Assembly: GCA_964587815.1 (NCBI GenBank)
Contig: CAZPMH010000004.1
Span: forward strand, 1 to 64,000
Source: UBA1672 sp964587815
GTDB lineage: Bacteria; Pseudomonadota; Alphaproteobacteria; Micavibrionales; Micavibrionaceae
Length of the DNA stretch: 64,000 nt
Direction: 5' to 3'
Within the stretch, counting starts at the first letter, position 1. Every line of letters starts with the position of its first letter. Shown piece by piece: positions 26,313 through 35,015 of this stretch. Position numbers and translations under genes: made by a program. The notes under the pieces were generated by a model that had not been told where the DNA came from, did no database searches, and saw only the letters and a list, made by a program, of their open reading frames with translations.

Positions 26313-27626
26313 CTTAACGCTCAAAACGGCGAAAATATCATCCGTAATCTCCGCATGGATGGCCTGCATATCGGCCAGCGGCAATTCATCCAGTTTGCAG
26401 CCTTTATTTTCCGCCATCTTCACAATCGCGCCTGTCACATGGTGCGCATCACGGAACGGCAGGCCAAGATTCATCACCAGCCAATCGGCGAGCGCCGTTG
26501 CGGTGGTGTAGCCCATCTCTGCAGAATTGAGCATATTTTCCGTATGGAAGGTCGCACTTTCCAGCATACCTTTCATCGCTTGCAAACAGAGCGATAGCGC
26601 GTCAAAGCTGTCAAAAACAGGTTCTTTATCTTCCTGTAAATCTTTATTGTATGCGAGCGGTAAACCCTTCATCACCGTCATCATCTGCACCAGATTACCA
26701 TTCAAACGCCCTGTCTTGCCGCGCACCAATTCCGCCGCATCGGGATTTTTCTTTTGCGGCATGATCGAACTACCCGTACTCCACGCATCCGAAAGCTGGA
26801 TAAAGCCAAATTGTGGCGTCGCCCAGATGATAATCTCTTCAGCCAATCGCGAAAGATGAAGCCCGCACTGCGCAGTGGCAAATAAAAACTCATTGGCAAA
26901 ATCACGCGCCGAAACACCATCCATCGTGTTCAGAGTAGGGCGATCAAAGCCCAACTTCTCCGCCGTGAAATCCCGATCAATCGGATAGGGCGTTCCCGCC
27001 AACGCCGCCGAGCCGAGAGGGCAGGTATTCAAACGTTTCCGCGCATCTAAAAGGCGCAATTTATCGCGGTTGAGCATACAGAAATACGCATCCAGATGCA
27101 TCGCCAGCGTAATCGGTTGCGCCGCCTGCAAATGCGTAAAGCCGGGCATAATTGAATCCTGATGCGCATCGGCTAAATCTTCCAGCACCATCTGCAAATC
27201 TTCAATCAAATGGGTCAGCTCATCAATCGCATCACGCGTCCACATACGAAAATCTGTCGCCACCTGATCATTACGTGACCGCCCCGTATGTAGCTTGCCC
27301 GCCACATCGCCGATCATTTCACGCAGGCGCGCCTCGATGTTCATATGAATATCTTCCAGCGCAGGTTTAAATTCAAACTGGCCGCTCTTAATCTCTTCCG
27401 CAATCGTGTTCAGGCCGTTAACAATTTCAACCGCCTCATCCTTGGTGATAATCCCTTGCTTCGACAACATCGTCGCATGCGCGATAGAGCCGCGAATATC
27501 CTGCCGCCACATGCGTTTATCCACGCCGATTGATGCGTTAATTTGTTCCATAATGTCAGATGGCTTGTCTTCAAAACGCCCGCCCCACATCTGGTTAGAT
27601 TGCTCTTGATGATCTGTATCACTCAT
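26304..27626 (-). CDS. argH: Argininosuccinate lyase
   Basis: 440-aa fumarase/aspartase-superfamily enzyme splitting argininosuccinate into arginine and fumarate, the last arginine step. Signature GSSIMPQKKNPDAAELVRGK holds the catalytic serine loop; NTCPLGSAALAGTPYPIDR and HTGRSRNDQVATDFRMW are substrate-binding loops. Start chosen at ATG 27626 (MSDTDHQEQSNQMWGGRFED), with TAGGCGAT upstream; an in-frame start ten codons earlier lacks support. It is separated from the other arg genes by about 3.3 kb. Confidence 0.96.
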   Translation of the reverse strand: MSDTDHQEQSNQMWGGRFEDKPSDIMEQINASIGVDKRMWRQDIRGSIAHATMLSKQGIITKDEAVEIVNGLNTIAEEIKSGQFEFKPALEDIHMNIEARLREMIGDVAGKLHTGRSRNDQVATDFRMWTRDAIDELTHLIEDLQMVLEDLADAHQDSIMPGFTHLQAAQPITLAMHLDAYFCMLNRDKLRLLDARKRLNTCPLGSAALAGTPYPIDRDFTAEKLGFDRPTLNTMDGVSARDFANEFLFATAQCGLHLSRLAEEIIIWATPQFGFIQLSDAWSTGSSIMPQKKNPDAAELVRGKTGRLNGNLVQMMTVMKGLPLAYNKDLQEDKEPVFDSFDALSLCLQAMKGMLESATFHTENMLNSAEMGYTTATALADWLVMNLGLPFRDAHHVTGAIVKMAENKGCKLDELPLADMQAIHAEITDDIFAVLSVKKS

Positions 27627-27709
27627 AAAAAATCGCCTATAGTTTGCGTTCGACACAGACTATAAGCGATTGATATTCTTAGCGCAATGCCAAGCGTTGA
27701 ATGTTTGCG

Positions 27710-28138
27710 CTATACGGTAATTTCCATTTCAATCGAAATCTCCGCATTCAGAAGCTTCGAAACGGGGCAGCCGTCTTTCGCGTTGCTCAAGCATTCCTTC
27801 ACTTTGGCTTCATCTTGCCCCTCGGCCTTCGCCTTAACAACAAGATGAACCTTGGTAATCGCAAAGCCACCGTCTTTTTGCTCCAAAGTAACCTGCGATT
27901 CCGCTGTCACATAATCGGCTGTAATCCCTGCATCACCGAGGATTTTAGACGATGCCATGCAAAAACAAGCCGCATGCGCCGCGCCGATTAACTCTTCAGG
28001 GTTCGTGCCGGCATCCCCTTCAAAACGTTTGTTAAAACCGTAAGGCAAATCTTTAATCGCCTGACTCTCAGTGGAAATATGCCCCTCACCTGTTTTAAGG
28101 TCGCCTTCCCATTGTGCATGTCCAGATTTTGTAATCAT
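27710..28138 (-). CDS. OsmC/Ohr-family peroxiredoxin
   Basis: 142-aa thiol peroxidase of the OsmC type, which reduces organic hydroperoxides. The two reactive cysteines lie in AAHAACFCMASSKIL and in DGCPVSKLLNAEISIEME. The N-terminal GHAQWEGDLKTGEGHISTES matches the OsmC rather than the Ohr subgroup. AGAAAGG precedes the ATG. Located 22 bp downstream of the PiT-type gene. Confidence 0.88.
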   Translation of the reverse strand: MITKSGHAQWEGDLKTGEGHISTESQAIKDLPYGFNKRFEGDAGTNPEELIGAAHAACFCMASSKILGDAGITADYVTAESQVTLEQKDGGFAITKVHLVVKAKAEGQDEAKVKECLSNAKDGCPVSKLLNAEISIEMEITV

Positions 28139-28160
28139 GTGTATTTGCCTTTCTGTAATC

Positions 28161-29123
28161 TTATGTTTGTGGGTCTAAAACGTAATGGATGAGCAGCGCG
28201 AGCGCAACCGAAACAGCCAGCCCCAACATCATTTTCAAGAAATCCTTACCGATCAGCGGGAAAACGTATCCCGCCTTGTACGTCTCACGGTGGATAGTTG
28301 CAATCGCCAATTCACGCCCCGCAAGCAAGCCGACAAACACCCATGTTGTCGACATCGGAATAGAATTCATCTGCTTGAAGTAAATCAAAATAAGGGCATA
28401 AATAAAGTCAATAATCGTTGCGGAACGTACAAAACGCGTGCCCGTCTTTTCTAAAACGATCTGTTGAATTTTACCGCCATGGCTCCAGAAAATATAGCCA
28501 AGCCAGCCGCAAAGAATTGTTATAACGCCGAGCAACATCCAAAGCGGCAATTCACGCGGCAAGAACACTGCAATGTTCGCCATGTCATGCGACAGCCAAC
28601 TATACCACAAGAACCCGGTTGCCAACCACTGCAAGACACGCCATTTGAGGTGATTTTCAGGTTTCACCGCATCGTATTTCTCATTGATAAACTTCGAAAT
28701 CACGAGCCATAAAACATATGCAATCGCCGCCGCTAAGCCGTACCCGATCACGCTTTTAATCAGCATTTTCTCCAAAACCAACGTGCTGGCAAACGTAGAC
28801 AGAACAAGAAAAGTCGTTGAAACGGGAATACCAATACGCGTCAGCAACACCAGAACAAGCGGCGCCGCGGCGTGATACCACTGAATTTGCACAGGCGGAA
28901 TCTTCTCGAGCCGCCCGAAGGAAATATCCCCGCCATAAGCAACCCAACCATAGCTGAGCGTCGCAACAAGCACCGCCGATGCCGCCGCCCAAAGCCAATA
29001 CCATTTAACAGTTTTAGAATTTGAAGCAATAAACGTGCCCAATGTTTGAACCGCGTCATTCCCGACAACAGCATAAGCCGCCAGAAGGAAGCCAACCAGC
29101 GCGTAGAAACTATGAATATCCAT
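28161..29123 (-). CDS. PiT-family inorganic phosphate transporter-like protein
   Basis: 320-aa integral membrane protein with about nine to ten hydrophobic helices. Both PiT repeats are recognisable: GNDAVQTLGTF near the N-terminus with GIPVSTTFLVLSTFAS, and SHDMANIAVFLPRELP with SIPMSTTWVFVGLLAGRE in the second half. It is shorter than E. coli PitA (about 500 aa) because the central cytoplasmic loop is small. Probable substrate is inorganic phosphate with a coupling cation, but this is inferred from family only. Confidence 0.85.
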   Translation of the reverse strand: MDIHSFYALVGFLLAAYAVVGNDAVQTLGTFIASNSKTVKWYWLWAAASAVLVATLSYGWVAYGGDISFGRLEKIPPVQIQWYHAAAPLVLVLLTRIGIPVSTTFLVLSTFASTLVLEKMLIKSVIGYGLAAAIAYVLWLVISKFINEKYDAVKPENHLKWRVLQWLATGFLWYSWLSHDMANIAVFLPRELPLWMLLGVITILCGWLGYIFWSHGGKIQQIVLEKTGTRFVRSATIIDFIYALILIYFKQMNSIPMSTTWVFVGLLAGRELAIATIHRETYKAGYVFPLIGKDFLKMMLGLAVSVALALLIHYVLDPQT

Positions 29124-29190
29124 GAAAAACCTAAAGTTTTAAGTTAAAATGTGCGTGTGCAATACTTATAGAGAATTTGTCGCGAAAAGA

Positions 29191-29622
29191 CTAAATCTTT
29201 TTCACAAACTCAACTCTTAAAACCAGCCCCTTAATCTCTTTCGTGCGGCAATCAATTTCTTCAGGGTTGTCAGTGAGCGAGATGTTTTTAATCGTTGTGC
29301 CACGTTTCAGTGTCGTGCCCGCGCCTTTGACGTTTAAATCCTTGATCAAAGTCACCGTATCACCATCTTGCAATGGGGTACCGTTCGAATCCAGTGTTGG
29401 TGGACGAGCACCTTCCGCGCCACTCCACTCAACCGCACTAACGCCGTACTCCTCAGAAGCCTGCGCCTTGGCATCCTCTTCGCTCATATGCCAATGCTCG
29501 AAAATCGGGTCAGCCGAGCCGTCTTGATACCCACACAAAAACCAACCGTCCGATGCCGCATCGTAGGCAAGTGTCAATTTCGAAATGTCTTTATGTGTCA
29601 GAGTTATGCTTTGAAGCGTCAC
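29191..29622 (-). CDS. PhnA/YjdM C-terminal domain protein with a novel N-terminus
   Basis: 143 aa, GTG start after AAAGGG. The C-terminal half (about 72-143) is a clear PhnA/YjdM domain: DSNGTPLQDGDTVTLIKDLN, KGAGTTLKRGTTIKNISL, EEIDCRTKEIKGLVLRVEFV. Ordinary YjdM begins with a zinc ribbon; here it is replaced by about 70 residues without the cysteine pairs (DGWFLCGYQDGSADPIFEHW, then SEEDAKAQASEEYGV). Despite the old name alkylphosphonate utilisation protein, the family's role is unclear. Stands alone, divergent from the 29735 gene. Confidence 0.82.
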   Translation of the reverse strand: MTLQSITLTHKDISKLTLAYDAASDGWFLCGYQDGSADPIFEHWHMSEEDAKAQASEEYGVSAVEWSGAEGARPPTLDSNGTPLQDGDTVTLIKDLNVKGAGTTLKRGTTIKNISLTDNPEEIDCRTKEIKGLVLRVEFVKKI

Positions 29623-29734
29623 GAAAATACCCTTTAGATTTTAAACTGATAATAATCTTTATCACACATCATAAATAAAGTTTTGTGCTTTTTGGCTTTA
29701 TTTGGCATATTAAAAGAAAAAATCAGGGATGATA

Positions 29735-30892
29735 ATGAGTAGAGATGACGTAACCGTTGACGATTTATGCCTCGTCAAATTCAACACCAAACACTATTCG
29801 GACGAATTGGTCGCGTGGTTTGAAGACGCAAAAATTCCGTTCGCGGAAAGCTGTGACAGCCAGGTTTGGTACGGACGTAAGGAAGATTTTGATGACTTCC
29901 CTTATCCTGAAGGGCAGGGCAATGAGGTTCACCGTTACGAAGATGAAGAAGCCTATAAATTTATGCTGGAGCTTGTTTCAGGCTTTCGCAGCAAGAAAAT
30001 AGGTGAAACCCACGTCAAAAGCCAGTTCTACGACGGCTGGCGCACCTTTTCTGGACAAAACCCTGATGAAGCAAAAGGTTATCAACGTTTTGTATCCCTC
30101 CTGAAAAAAGACGTAAAGCATTTACAGGAAGAAGTCGCCGCAGGCATGAAACCGACGCGCAGCTCAACAACGGCGCGTGATTTATCAGGCCAACAAAAAG
30201 GCGACTCCGTTTTAATCATTGGTAGTGTAGGCCGTGGCGGCGTGATTGGCGGCAACACGCGCGAAATGATTACGGTGACGGAAAACAGGCAAGACCCGTC
30301 TAAAAAAATCGCCGAACGCGGCGAATACCTGACCATGACGCATCCAAACCCTGAGAAACTGGCGCAGTTGGAACACGAAGTAGCGCGCCTGAAAACACAA
30401 GGTATTTTCAGATCCAACATTCAGTTTGTCCCTTTTGATCAGCTCTCTGAACAAGTCGAAAAACAAGACCGCGTCTATGTTGATATCTCCATGCGCGAAG
30501 GCGAAGAGCCACTGGATTTAGGCCAAGCCTTTAACAGACGAAAAGCTTATTCAACCGCTCCGGAAGATTTAACCGCAGAAAGTGAAATCATCGCCGCGTG
30601 GAGCTCGCGCGTGCGCCAAGATAATACGCTCACGCACTTACGCGGAAACCCCGCAACCAGAATGACCTCGTCACAGCTTTGGAAAGATGCGGAAGGTGAT
30701 ATGGTCGGCTATATCAGCCCCGAAGATATTATCGAAGAAAACACAAACAGACGTGAAAATAACAATGCTATCACACAATCCGTGATGCTCTCTATTGATG
30801 AACTGGCCTACAGCCGCGCCAACGGTGAGACGAATCCTGCACGGATTCTATTGGAAAGTGAAAGAGGCTTAGACGGCGCAACGCACGAATAA
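29735..30892 (+). CDS. Unknown soluble protein (385 aa)
   Basis: Start taken at ATG 29735, six bases after AGGGAT; an ATG two codons earlier would overlap that site. The protein is charged and soluble without signal peptide. A Gly-rich loop VLIIGSVGRGGVIGG (about residues 160-174) recalls a nucleotide- or phosphate-binding loop but matches no standard Walker or Rossmann pattern. The second half has a helical segment with HPNPEKLAQLEHEVARLKTQ. No family recognised. Convergent with argG. Confidence 0.75.
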   Translation: MSRDDVTVDDLCLVKFNTKHYSDELVAWFEDAKIPFAESCDSQVWYGRKEDFDDFPYPEGQGNEVHRYEDEEAYKFMLELVSGFRSKKIGETHVKSQFYDGWRTFSGQNPDEAKGYQRFVSLLKKDVKHLQEEVAAGMKPTRSSTTARDLSGQQKGDSVLIIGSVGRGGVIGGNTREMITVTENRQDPSKKIAERGEYLTMTHPNPEKLAQLEHEVARLKTQGIFRSNIQFVPFDQLSEQVEKQDRVYVDISMREGEEPLDLGQAFNRRKAYSTAPEDLTAESEIIAAWSSRVRQDNTLTHLRGNPATRMTSSQLWKDAEGDMVGYISPEDIIEENTNRRENNNAITQSVMLSIDELAYSRANGETNPARILLESERGLDGATHE

Positions 30893-30903
30893 ACATGCGT
30901 TGC
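30878..30903. terminator. Possible bidirectional hairpin between convergent genes
   Basis: Perfect 8-bp inverted repeat GCAACGCA (30878-30885) / TGCGTTGC (30896-30903) around the stop codon of the 29735 gene, 9 bp from the argG stop. There is no strong T run on either side, so termination is uncertain. Confidence 0.35.
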
Positions 30904-30911
30904 TCTTAATG

Positions 30912-32138
30912 CTATGATTTACCGTGAACCGCAGTGTTGTTCTTCAAACGCACCGCGTTAATCTTGATGAAGCCATCTGCATCCTTCTGATCGTAACCGC
31001 CTTCAACATCCATTGAAGATTGCTCAGGATCATAGAGCGCGAGCGGGCTTTTGCGCGCAATCGGATACGCCACGCCTTTAATCAGCTTAATCTGAACCGT
31101 GCCCGTGTTCGTCTCTTGCGCCTTATCCATAAACGCCATCAGCAGGTCAAATTCAGGGGAGAACCAAAAACCGTTATAAACCAGCTCGGCCACTTTCAGG
31201 CTCATTTGATCACGGAGCTTCATCACTTCACGATCCAGCGTCAAACCTTCCAAATCACGATGCGCTTGATACAAAATCTCACCACCGGGCGTTTCATAAA
31301 CACCGCGTGATTTAATGCCGACAAAGCGGTTTTCCACCATATCAAGGCGGCCAATACCGTGCTTTGTACCTAATCCATTCAGATAGTCAAACAGTTGAAC
31401 CGCGCCTGTAACAGATGTGCCATCTGTCTGGTTGGTGACCTTCACAGGAATGCCTTTTTCAAAATCAATCGAAAGAATATCCGCTTCATCAGGCTGGTCG
31501 GCCGTGCCGTTCGTGCGCGAATACACATCTTCATCTGCCGGTGCATTCGGGTCTTCCAAAATCCCTGCCTCGTGAGAGATATGCAGCATATTATCATCTT
31601 CGGAATATGGCTTCTTACGTGTCGCGGTTACGGGAATGCCATGCTGATCGGCATAATTCAGCATATCCGCGCGCCCCTCAAACCGCGTAAGGAAGTCATC
31701 CATCTTCCACGGCGCCAACACCTTAATATCAGGCTTGAGTGAGTAGTATGACAGCTCAAAACGTACCTGATCATTCCCTTTACCCGTCGCACCATGAGAT
31801 ACAAATTGCGCGCCTTCTTTTTCCGCAATTTCAATCTGACGCTTGGCAATAATCGGACGCGCCACCGACGTGCCCAGCAAATAACGCCCTTCATAAATCG
31901 CCTGAGATTTCACGGCCGTAAAGATGTAATCGCGCACAAATTCCTCGCGCAAATCCTCAACATAAACCTTGGACGCGCCCATATTCTCGGCCTTTTCACG
32001 CGCGGCTTCAAAATCCTCTTCTTGTCCGACATCGGCAATATAGGCTACAACGTCATAGCCTTCTTCGATAAACCATTTCAAAATAACTGATGTATCCAAA
32101 CCACCTGAATAGGCGAGAACGATTTTACCCTTGCTCAT
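30912..32138 (-). CDS. argG: Argininosuccinate synthase
   Basis: 408-aa ATP-dependent ligase joining citrulline and aspartate. The N-terminal PP-loop is KIVLAYSGGLDTSVILKWF; SHGATGKGNDQVRFELSYY and TRKKPYSEDDNMLHISHEAG are family signatures. GAGGAG lies 8 nt before the ATG. Full length. Divergent from the 32275 gene, with both promoters in the intervening 136 bp. Confidence 0.97.
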   Translation of the reverse strand: MSKGKIVLAYSGGLDTSVILKWFIEEGYDVVAYIADVGQEEDFEAAREKAENMGASKVYVEDLREEFVRDYIFTAVKSQAIYEGRYLLGTSVARPIIAKRQIEIAEKEGAQFVSHGATGKGNDQVRFELSYYSLKPDIKVLAPWKMDDFLTRFEGRADMLNYADQHGIPVTATRKKPYSEDDNMLHISHEAGILEDPNAPADEDVYSRTNGTADQPDEADILSIDFEKGIPVKVTNQTDGTSVTGAVQLFDYLNGLGTKHGIGRLDMVENRFVGIKSRGVYETPGGEILYQAHRDLEGLTLDREVMKLRDQMSLKVAELVYNGFWFSPEFDLLMAFMDKAQETNTGTVQIKLIKGVAYPIARKSPLALYDPEQSSMDVEGGYDQKDADGFIKINAVRLKNNTAVHGKS

Positions 32139-32209
32139 ATTTAAATCTCCTCAAAGCGCGTATTATCGCCCCCGTTTTAGGGCAAAACACATTCAAAGAA
32201 AAGGGTTTT

Positions 32210-32239
32210 TTGACTTTGCATATAAAATCGGCATATTCT
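32210..32239 (+). promoter_or_regulatory. Putative promoter of the 32275 gene
   Basis: TTGACT (32210-32215), 18-bp spacer, TATTCT (32234-32239), 35 bp before the chosen ATG. Found by eye. It falls inside the in-frame region upstream of that ATG and so argues against a longer protein. Confidence 0.4.
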
Positions 32240-32274
32240 GCTTTTCAGGGTTAAAAATAAAGAAGAGTATTGCG

Positions 32275-32610
32275 ATGACAGACCATAAATTCGACAACGT
32301 ACTGGAAATGATGAGAGGCGCGGCAAACCCACACCCAAAAGTGCATGTCGTGAGCGAATTGGAATATGGCGAAGGCGATTTAAAAACCGCGCTCGAACAA
32401 ATGCCTGATGAAGACATCACGCCTGAGTTTTTGGCCGCCTTAGATGAATTTATGGTCGCCAGCTTTGTGAAAGGCTTTGAGGGGAAGGGAATATCGCCCG
32501 CCCAAATGGATGATATCGACGCCGCGCAAGACTTCCTCGATGATCACGGCTTCGACCCCGACGCCCCCGCGCTAGAGGCCACAGGCACCGAAGACACCCC
32601 CGGGTTTTAA
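32275..32610 (+). CDS. Small acidic protein, unknown
   Basis: 111 aa from ATG 32275, preceded by AAGAAGAG and about 35 bp after a promoter match. The frame stays open for another 48 codons upstream but has no ribosome site there and overlaps the promoter. The protein is acidic and helical (GDLKTALEQMPDEDITPEFL, then ISPAQMDDIDAAQDFLDDHG) with a disordered acidic tail. No family recognised. Convergent with the small membrane gene at 32615. Confidence 0.68.
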   Translation: MTDHKFDNVLEMMRGAANPHPKVHVVSELEYGEGDLKTALEQMPDEDITPEFLAALDEFMVASFVKGFEGKGISPAQMDDIDAAQDFLDDHGFDPDAPALEATGTEDTPGF

Positions 32611-32614
32611 AATT

Positions 32615-32860
32615 CTAGTTTTCGTAAAACCGTTCAATCCACAGCTGCTTGATATAAACCAGCGATAAAGTCGATAAAAGATAGGCGGCGGGCGGAACAA
32701 ACGCATGAAGCCAGGCAAATGATACATCTAAAAGGCTAAGATAAAACCCCACAACAACATACGTGATCGCGGCAATAATTGCGCGCCGCGTCTTCGACGT
32801 CTCCCACGCCTTATCCGCTTCAACACGTTTATTGCGTTCTAAAAGTGCTTTTTCGTCCAT
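32615..32860 (-). CDS. Small two-helix membrane protein, unknown
   Basis: 81 aa from ATG 32860 (MDEKALLERNKRVEADKAWE). A charged N-terminus of about 30 residues is followed by two hydrophobic helices (IIAAITYVVVGFYLSLL and AFVPPAAYLLSTLSLVYI). It starts 8 bp after the PLP-enzyme stop, so it is probably co-transcribed and coupled. Similar short proteins are widespread in bacteria but have no known role. Confidence 0.72.
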   Translation of the reverse strand: MDEKALLERNKRVEADKAWETSKTRRAIIAAITYVVVGFYLSLLDVSFAWLHAFVPPAAYLLSTLSLVYIKQLWIERFYEN

Positions 32861-32867
32861 ACACGCA

Positions 32868-34145
32868 TCACCCGAACACCGTTTTAAACGCATGGTCAAG
32901 GTCAACAATAAGATCATCCGCATTCTCAAGGCCAATCGACAGGCGCACCAGCCCGTCCGTTACGCCAGATAGCGCGCGCAAATCTTCGGGAACGCCCGAA
33001 TGGGTCGTGCTCGCAGGGTGACACACCAGGCTCTCACTCCCACCGAGCGATACGGCGGATTTGAATATCGTGAGCGCATTAATCAAACGGAACACCTGAT
33101 CCTTCGGCGCATCAATCGTGAAGGAAAAGGTCGAGCCTGCACCCGTGCATTGTCGCTCATACACCGCGCGATAAGCGGCATCGTCGATAAAATCAGGGTG
33201 ATAAACGCGCGCCTCAATATACGGGTTATCCTTAATCCACGCCGCAACTTTCTTGCCGCTCTCGCCCGCGCGCTCCATCCGAATAGATAGCGTTTCCAAC
33301 GAACGCGAAATCATCCAGCATGTATGCGGGTCAAGGTTCAACCCCATGGCACTGCGCAACGCTCGCACAGGTTTCAGCGTCGCCGCCGATCCGCAAATCG
33401 CACCCGCCACCAAATCACTATGCCCGCCAATATATTTCGTCACCGAATACAACGCGATATCAATGCCCTGCGGCACAACCTTCTGAAACACAGGGCCGAG
33501 CATTGTGTTATCACACACCGAAATCGGGCGATGCCCTGTCTCTTCCGCAATCACATCCAAACAACGGTTCAGCGCGGCAAAATCGACCATCGCATTGGTC
33601 GGGTTAGACGGCGTTTCAATAAACACCATCGCCAATCGGCCTTCCTTCGCCGCCGCGCGGAAGGATTGCAGCATATCGTCCTCGTCCAGCCCGTCTTTAA
33701 AATCAAAGGTCTGAATGCCGAACTCAGGCAAGAATTTACGGATTAACGTCTCCGTCCCGCCATAAAGCGGCGCGCTTTGCACCAGCACATCACCGGGGCG
33801 CAGCGTACTGAGCAGAACCGCACTAATCGCGCCCATCCCGCTGGAGAACATAATGCTATGCTCTGACCCCTCATAAATCGCGAGCCTGTCCTCGATAATC
33901 TCAACATTCGGGTGGTTAAATCGGCTGTAAATCAGCCCGCCGACATTATCCTCAGGCGCGGCCTTACGCCCCGCCATCATGTGGAACGATTCCTCTCCAT
34001 CCTCAGGCGTAGGGTAAGCAAAGGTCGAGGTTAAAAACACAGGCGGCTTCACTGACCCCTCAGAAAACTGCGGGTCATATCCATACGACATCATCAATGT
34101 CTCAGGGCTCAGCGTGTGGTCACCAATTTTCTTATTTTTGTAATT
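32868..34145 (-). CDS. Cys/Met-metabolism PLP enzyme (gamma-lyase/synthase type), start in gap
   Basis: PLP-dependent transsulfuration-family enzyme; the visible part begins NYKNKKIGDHTLSPETLMMS, which is within a few residues of the usual N-terminus, so only the start lies in the gap. The PLP lysine is in YSVTKYIGGHSDLVAG; VFIETPSNPTNAMVDF and YSRFNHPNVEIIEDRLA are family motifs. It most resembles methionine gamma-lyase or cystathionine gamma-synthase/lyase; the reaction cannot be decided from sequence alone. It is not fused to argF: the apparent continuous frame runs only through N. Confidence 0.88.
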   Translation of the reverse strand, partial: NYKNKKIGDHTLSPETLMMSYGYDPQFSEGSVKPPVFLTSTFAYPTPEDGEESFHMMAGRKAAPEDNVGGLIYSRFNHPNVEIIEDRLAIYEGSEHSIMFSSGMGAISAVLLSTLRPGDVLVQSAPLYGGTETLIRKFLPEFGIQTFDFKDGLDEDDMLQSFRAAAKEGRLAMVFIETPSNPTNAMVDFAALNRCLDVIAEETGHRPISVCDNTMLGPVFQKVVPQGIDIALYSVTKYIGGHSDLVAGAICGSAATLKPVRALRSAMGLNLDPHTCWMISRSLETLSIRMERAGESGKKVAAWIKDNPYIEARVYHPDFIDDAAYRAVYERQCTGAGSTFSFTIDAPKDQVFRLINALTIFKSAVSLGGSESLVCHPASTTHSGVPEDLRALSGVTDGLVRLSIGLENADDLIVDLDHAFKTVFG

Positions 34146-34245
34146 NNNNNNNNNNNNNNNNNNNNNNNNNNNNNNNNNNNNNNNNNNNNNNNNNNNNNNN
34201 NNNNNNNNNNNNNNNNNNNNNNNNNNNNNNNNNNNNNNNNNNNNN
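34146..34245. other. Assembly gap (100 N) between argF and the PLP gene
   Basis: Exactly 100 N. It hides roughly the last 45-50 codons of argF, its stop, and the first few codons of the PLP enzyme gene, which together need more than 100 bp. The true gap is therefore longer and could hold other sequence. Confidence 0.95.
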
Positions 34246-35009
34246 TCGTGAATCGGCAAACAATGCATAAAAATCGCGTGCGGTTGCGCGCATGCCATCA
34301 AGTCCGCATTCACCTGATATGGCCAGAATTTCTCAATATCTTTGCCTTCCTGCCCCAATGACACCCACGTGTCGGTTACCAGAACATCCGCATCCTGCGC
34401 GGCTTCTTTAGCATTGTTGGTAAAGTTTGTGCCCTTCGGCACGTTGCCGTTCAAATCCTCAGGCAAGGCCATCACAAAATCAAAGCCAAAAATCGGCGCA
34501 GCATCAATGTAGGATTGGCACACATTATTATAATCACCAAACCACGCAATCTTGCGACCCTCGGCGGTTTCCAACTTTTCTTCAACCGTCATTATGTCGG
34601 CCATAATCTGACACGGGTGAGAGTTGTTCGTCATGCCGTTAATAATCGGAATTTCGGCGTGTTGCGCAAGCTCTTCCATTTTATCATGGTCACTCATCCG
34701 CACCATAATTGCATCAACATAACGCGAGAGCACCTTCGCTGTGCTTTCAATACTTTCCGCGCCGCCAAATTGCATCTCGCCCTTGCTCATCACAATCGTG
34801 TGCCCGCCCATCTGCTTCATCGCAACATCGAACGACACACGCGTACGGGTTGAGAGCTTGTCAAACACCATCGCGAGCGACAGCCCCTCCATCAATTGTG
34901 GTGGCGTAAACTTATTCTCCTTGAGCGCATGCGCGTGGCGCATGATCGTCTTGATCTCCTCCGGCGCAATATCGGTTAAATTGACAAAATGTCTGATCTC
35001 TTTGCTCAT
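34246..35009 (-). CDS. argF: Ornithine carbamoyltransferase, 3' end in gap
   Basis: Transfers the carbamoyl group to ornithine to give citrulline. The carbamoyl-phosphate loop is MVFDKLSTRTRVSFDV (STRTR); FGGAESIESTAKVLSRYVDA, NSHPCQIMADIMTV and the terminal visible motif HCLPIH (usually HCLPAH) are diagnostic. This is the ordinary OTC type rather than the acetylornithine variant. 254 codons are visible of about 305. TAGGATATC precedes the ATG, 6 bp after the argD stop. Confidence 0.94.
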
Positions 35010-35015
35010 GATATC

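Noticed and set aside
32131..32274. 48-codon N-terminal extension of the 32275 protein
   Set aside because: No ribosome site, hydrophobic and aromatic residues unlike the rest, and a promoter match lies within it.
32868..35009. Novel fusion of ornithine carbamoyltransferase with a PLP enzyme
   Set aside because: The join consists only of 100 N; both domains are incomplete at the gap in the way expected of two separate genes.
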